From assembly GCA_947304475.1 (NCBI GenBank), contig CAMZBE010000077.1, positions 1 to 6,681 on the forward strand: DNA of 6,681 bases. Direction: 5' to 3'. The stretch is from an uncultured Clostridia bacterium (GTDB lineage Bacteria; Bacillota; Clostridia; Oscillospirales; CAG-272). Position 1 is the first letter of the stretch. Each line of letters opens with the position of its first letter. Positions 5,521 to 6,681 of this stretch are shown here, in pieces. Both the position numbers and the translations under genes were made by a program. Below the pieces are notes generated by a model. That model was not told where the DNA came from and ran no database searches. It saw only the letters and a list, made by a program, of their open reading frames with translations.

Positions 5521-5529
5521 GGAGAGGAG
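5521..5529 (+). promoter_or_regulatory. Ribosome binding site fixing the ybaB start
   Basis: GGAGAGGAG is six bases before the ATG at 5536 and starts just after the dnaX stop. It rules out the in-frame TTG at 5515, which would overlap the dnaX stop codon and place the binding site inside the coding region. Confidence 0.85.
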
Positions 5530-5535
5530 AAAACT

Positions 5536-5898
5536 ATGAAAGTCAGACTTCCGCAGGGAAACGGCGGCGCCGGCAATATGCAGCAGTTGATGAAACAGGC
5601 GCAGCAAATGCAGGAGGATATGGCGAACCTGCAGGCGGAACTTGAGACGCGTGAATACGAGGTCTCGGCGGGCGGCGGAGCCGTTACTGTGAAGATCAAC
5701 GGGAAAAAGGAGATTACGGGACTCGAGATAGATCCCGAGATCGTTGATCCCGAAGATATCGAGACGATGGCGGATATCATCATCGCCGGTGTGAACGAGG
5801 CGATCCGTACGGTGACCGATACGTCAAACGCCGAAATGGAGAAGATCACCGGTCAGATGCCCGGGCTTGGCGGCGGTCTCGGCGGGTTCGGATTCTGA
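5536..5898 (+). CDS. ybaB: YbaB/EbfC-family nucleoid-associated protein
   Basis: YbaB (YaaK in Bacillus) proteins are small dimeric DNA-binding proteins found on the nucleoid, nearly always encoded between dnaX and recR. Their exact role is unsettled. The 120-residue product has a Gln/Met-rich N-terminal helix (14-38, containing MQQLMKQAQQMQEDM), the family core YEVSAGGGAVTVKINGKKEI (41-60) followed by LEIDPEIV (63-70), and a second long helix (about 75-105). It ends in a Gly-rich tail, PGLGGGLGGFGF. Family members often end in a Gly/Met-rich tail like this. The start at 5536 follows a strong Shine-Dalgarno sequence, 17 bases after the dnaX stop. The stop codon overlaps the recR ATG by one base (TGATG), pointing to translational coupling. 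Confidence 0.96.
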   Translation: MKVRLPQGNGGAGNMQQLMKQAQQMQEDMANLQAELETREYEVSAGGGAVTVKINGKKEITGLEIDPEIVDPEDIETMADIIIAGVNEAIRTVTDTSNAEMEKITGQMPGLGGGLGGFGF

Positions 5899-6500
5899 TG
5901 GCGGAGTATATTGCGCCGCTTCAGCGGCTGATCGACGAATTCCGCCGTCTTCCCGGCATCGGGGGAAAAACGGCGGTGCGCCTTGCCTTCTCGGTCGTAT
6001 CGGGAAGTGAAGAGGCGGCACAGTCCTTCTCGGACGCGATTCTCCGTGCAAAACGTGAGATTAAGACCTGCAGGCGTTGCTGCAATATGTCGGAGGGCGA
6101 TCTTTGTCCCGTCTGCTCCGACATCGACCGCGACGGCGGGATCGTCTGCGTCGTCGAGGACGCGCGCGACGTGATGGCGATGGAGCGCATTCGCGACTAT
6201 CACGGTACCTATCACGTTCTCGGCGGTGCTCTTTCTCCCATGAACGGGATCGGTCCCGATCTGCTTCACATCAAAGAATTGCTCACCCGGCTTGAGGACG
6301 AGGAGATCAGGGAAGTGATCCTCGCCACCAACCCCACGGTCGAGGGCGAGGCGACCGCCATGTATCTTGCGCGGCTTCTCGCTCCTTTCAACGTCAAAGT
6401 CACGCGTCTTGCCTACGGGATCCCCGTGGGCGGAGACCTGGAATATGCCGACGAGGTCACGCTTCACCGCGCCATGACCGGACGGCAGACGATCGATTAA
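5898..6500 (+). CDS. recR: Recombination mediator protein RecR
   Basis: RecR works with RecO (and RecF) to load RecA onto SSB-coated single-stranded DNA during gap repair. The product is 200 residues, the usual length. In order: helix-hairpin-helix LPGIGGKTAVRLAF (18-31); a four-cysteine zinc finger with Cys58, Cys61, Cys70 and Cys73 (CxxC, eight residues, CxxC); a Toprim domain from about 80 with Glu87 in VVEDARDV; VLGGALSPMNGIGP (107-120); ATNPTVEGEAT (143-153); and the C-terminal VGGDLEYADEVTL (177-189). Its ATG overlaps the ybaB stop by one base and has only a weak GGCGGG-like binding site, so translation is probably coupled to ybaB. Nothing is missing or unusual. Confidence 0.98.
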   Translation: MAEYIAPLQRLIDEFRRLPGIGGKTAVRLAFSVVSGSEEAAQSFSDAILRAKREIKTCRRCCNMSEGDLCPVCSDIDRDGGIVCVVEDARDVMAMERIRDYHGTYHVLGGALSPMNGIGPDLLHIKELLTRLEDEEIREVILATNPTVEGEATAMYLARLLAPFNVKVTRLAYGIPVGGDLEYADEVTLHRAMTGRQTID

Positions 6501-6525
6501 GATTCTGAAAGGAAACACGTTCCGT

Positions 6526-6681
6526 ATGCAAGCATATATGCCTTATCTTTGGCTTGGCGTCGTCTTCTGCGCCGCAATTGCGGAAGCGATCGGAAAGCGG
6601 ATGATCGCGCTCTGGATGATCCCGGGCGGCGTCGTTGCTTCTGTCCTCGCCTTCCTTCGTTTGCCCGTTTGGGCGCAGATT
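6526..6681 (+). CDS. NfeD-like membrane protein, 5' part only
   Basis: Only the first 52 codons are inside the window and the frame is open to the edge. The start is supported by AAAGGA at 6508-6513, 12 bases before the ATG; a second ATG at 6538 is possible but less well placed. The N-terminus is a hydrophobic segment, MPYLWLGVVFCAAIAEAIG (5-23). It is followed by MIALWMIPGGVVASVLAFLR (26-45) and LPVWAQI. The Trp, Gly-Gly and LPVWAQ pattern recalls the N-terminal membrane helices of short NfeD-family proteins, which can accompany SPFH/flotillin membrane proteins. The short gap after recR (25 bases) suggests it belongs to the same operon, replacing the yaaL-bofA genes that follow recR in Bacillus. 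Without the rest of the protein, including the OB-fold domain, the family call is tentative. Confidence 0.6.
   Translation, partial: MQAYMPYLWLGVVFCAAIAEAIGKRMIALWMIPGGVVASVLAFLRLPVWAQI

Overview
This window looks like a chromosomal segment from a Firmicutes bacterium, probably a Clostridia member. Three things point there. The gene order SRP RNA - dnaX - ybaB (yaaK) - recR is the classic Bacillus/Clostridium arrangement. The SRP RNA is the large Gram-positive form with an Alu domain. The FabG-like reductase carries the sequence hallmarks of the Firmicutes EF-P 5-aminopentanone reductase (YmfI). Codon usage in the housekeeping part is GC-rich, which would fit an Oscillospirales- or Christensenellales-like lineage, but genus cannot be read from this sequence.

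Layout: (1) Positions 1-780 are AT-rich and accessory in character. They hold a small Trp/Cys-rich protein of unknown function (163-492) whose N-terminus resembles a RiPP-type leader. At least 55 bp at the window edge is repeated exactly 499 bp later, just after this gene, followed by a diverged but alignable extension. This suggests a tandemly duplicated unit whose first copy lies mostly outside the window. (2) Positions 2603-779 on the minus strand form a two-gene unit: an atypical response-regulator-like protein with a degenerate receiver and a winged helix, then nadA (quinolinate synthase) and a strong rho-independent terminator. (3) Positions 2631-3427 on the plus strand carry the ymfI-like reductase. 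Its consensus sigma-A promoter is divergent from that of the minus-strand unit. (4) Positions 3447-3870 are an SRP RNA unit with its own near-perfect sigma-A promoter and terminator. (5) From 3905 to the right edge, dnaX, ybaB, recR and the start of an NfeD-like membrane protein form a tightly spaced operon.

The housekeeping genes cover protein targeting (SRP RNA), chromosome replication (DnaX clamp loader), recombinational repair (RecR, with the nucleoid-associated YbaB), de novo NAD synthesis (NadA) and probably EF-P maturation (YmfI). No CRISPR array, insertion sequence, tRNA or recognised defence system is visible. The most unusual part is the left-hand repeat-flanked small gene. Second-tier points are the covarying distal stem of the SRP RNA tetraloop and the phospho-acceptor-less regulator placed in front of nadA.
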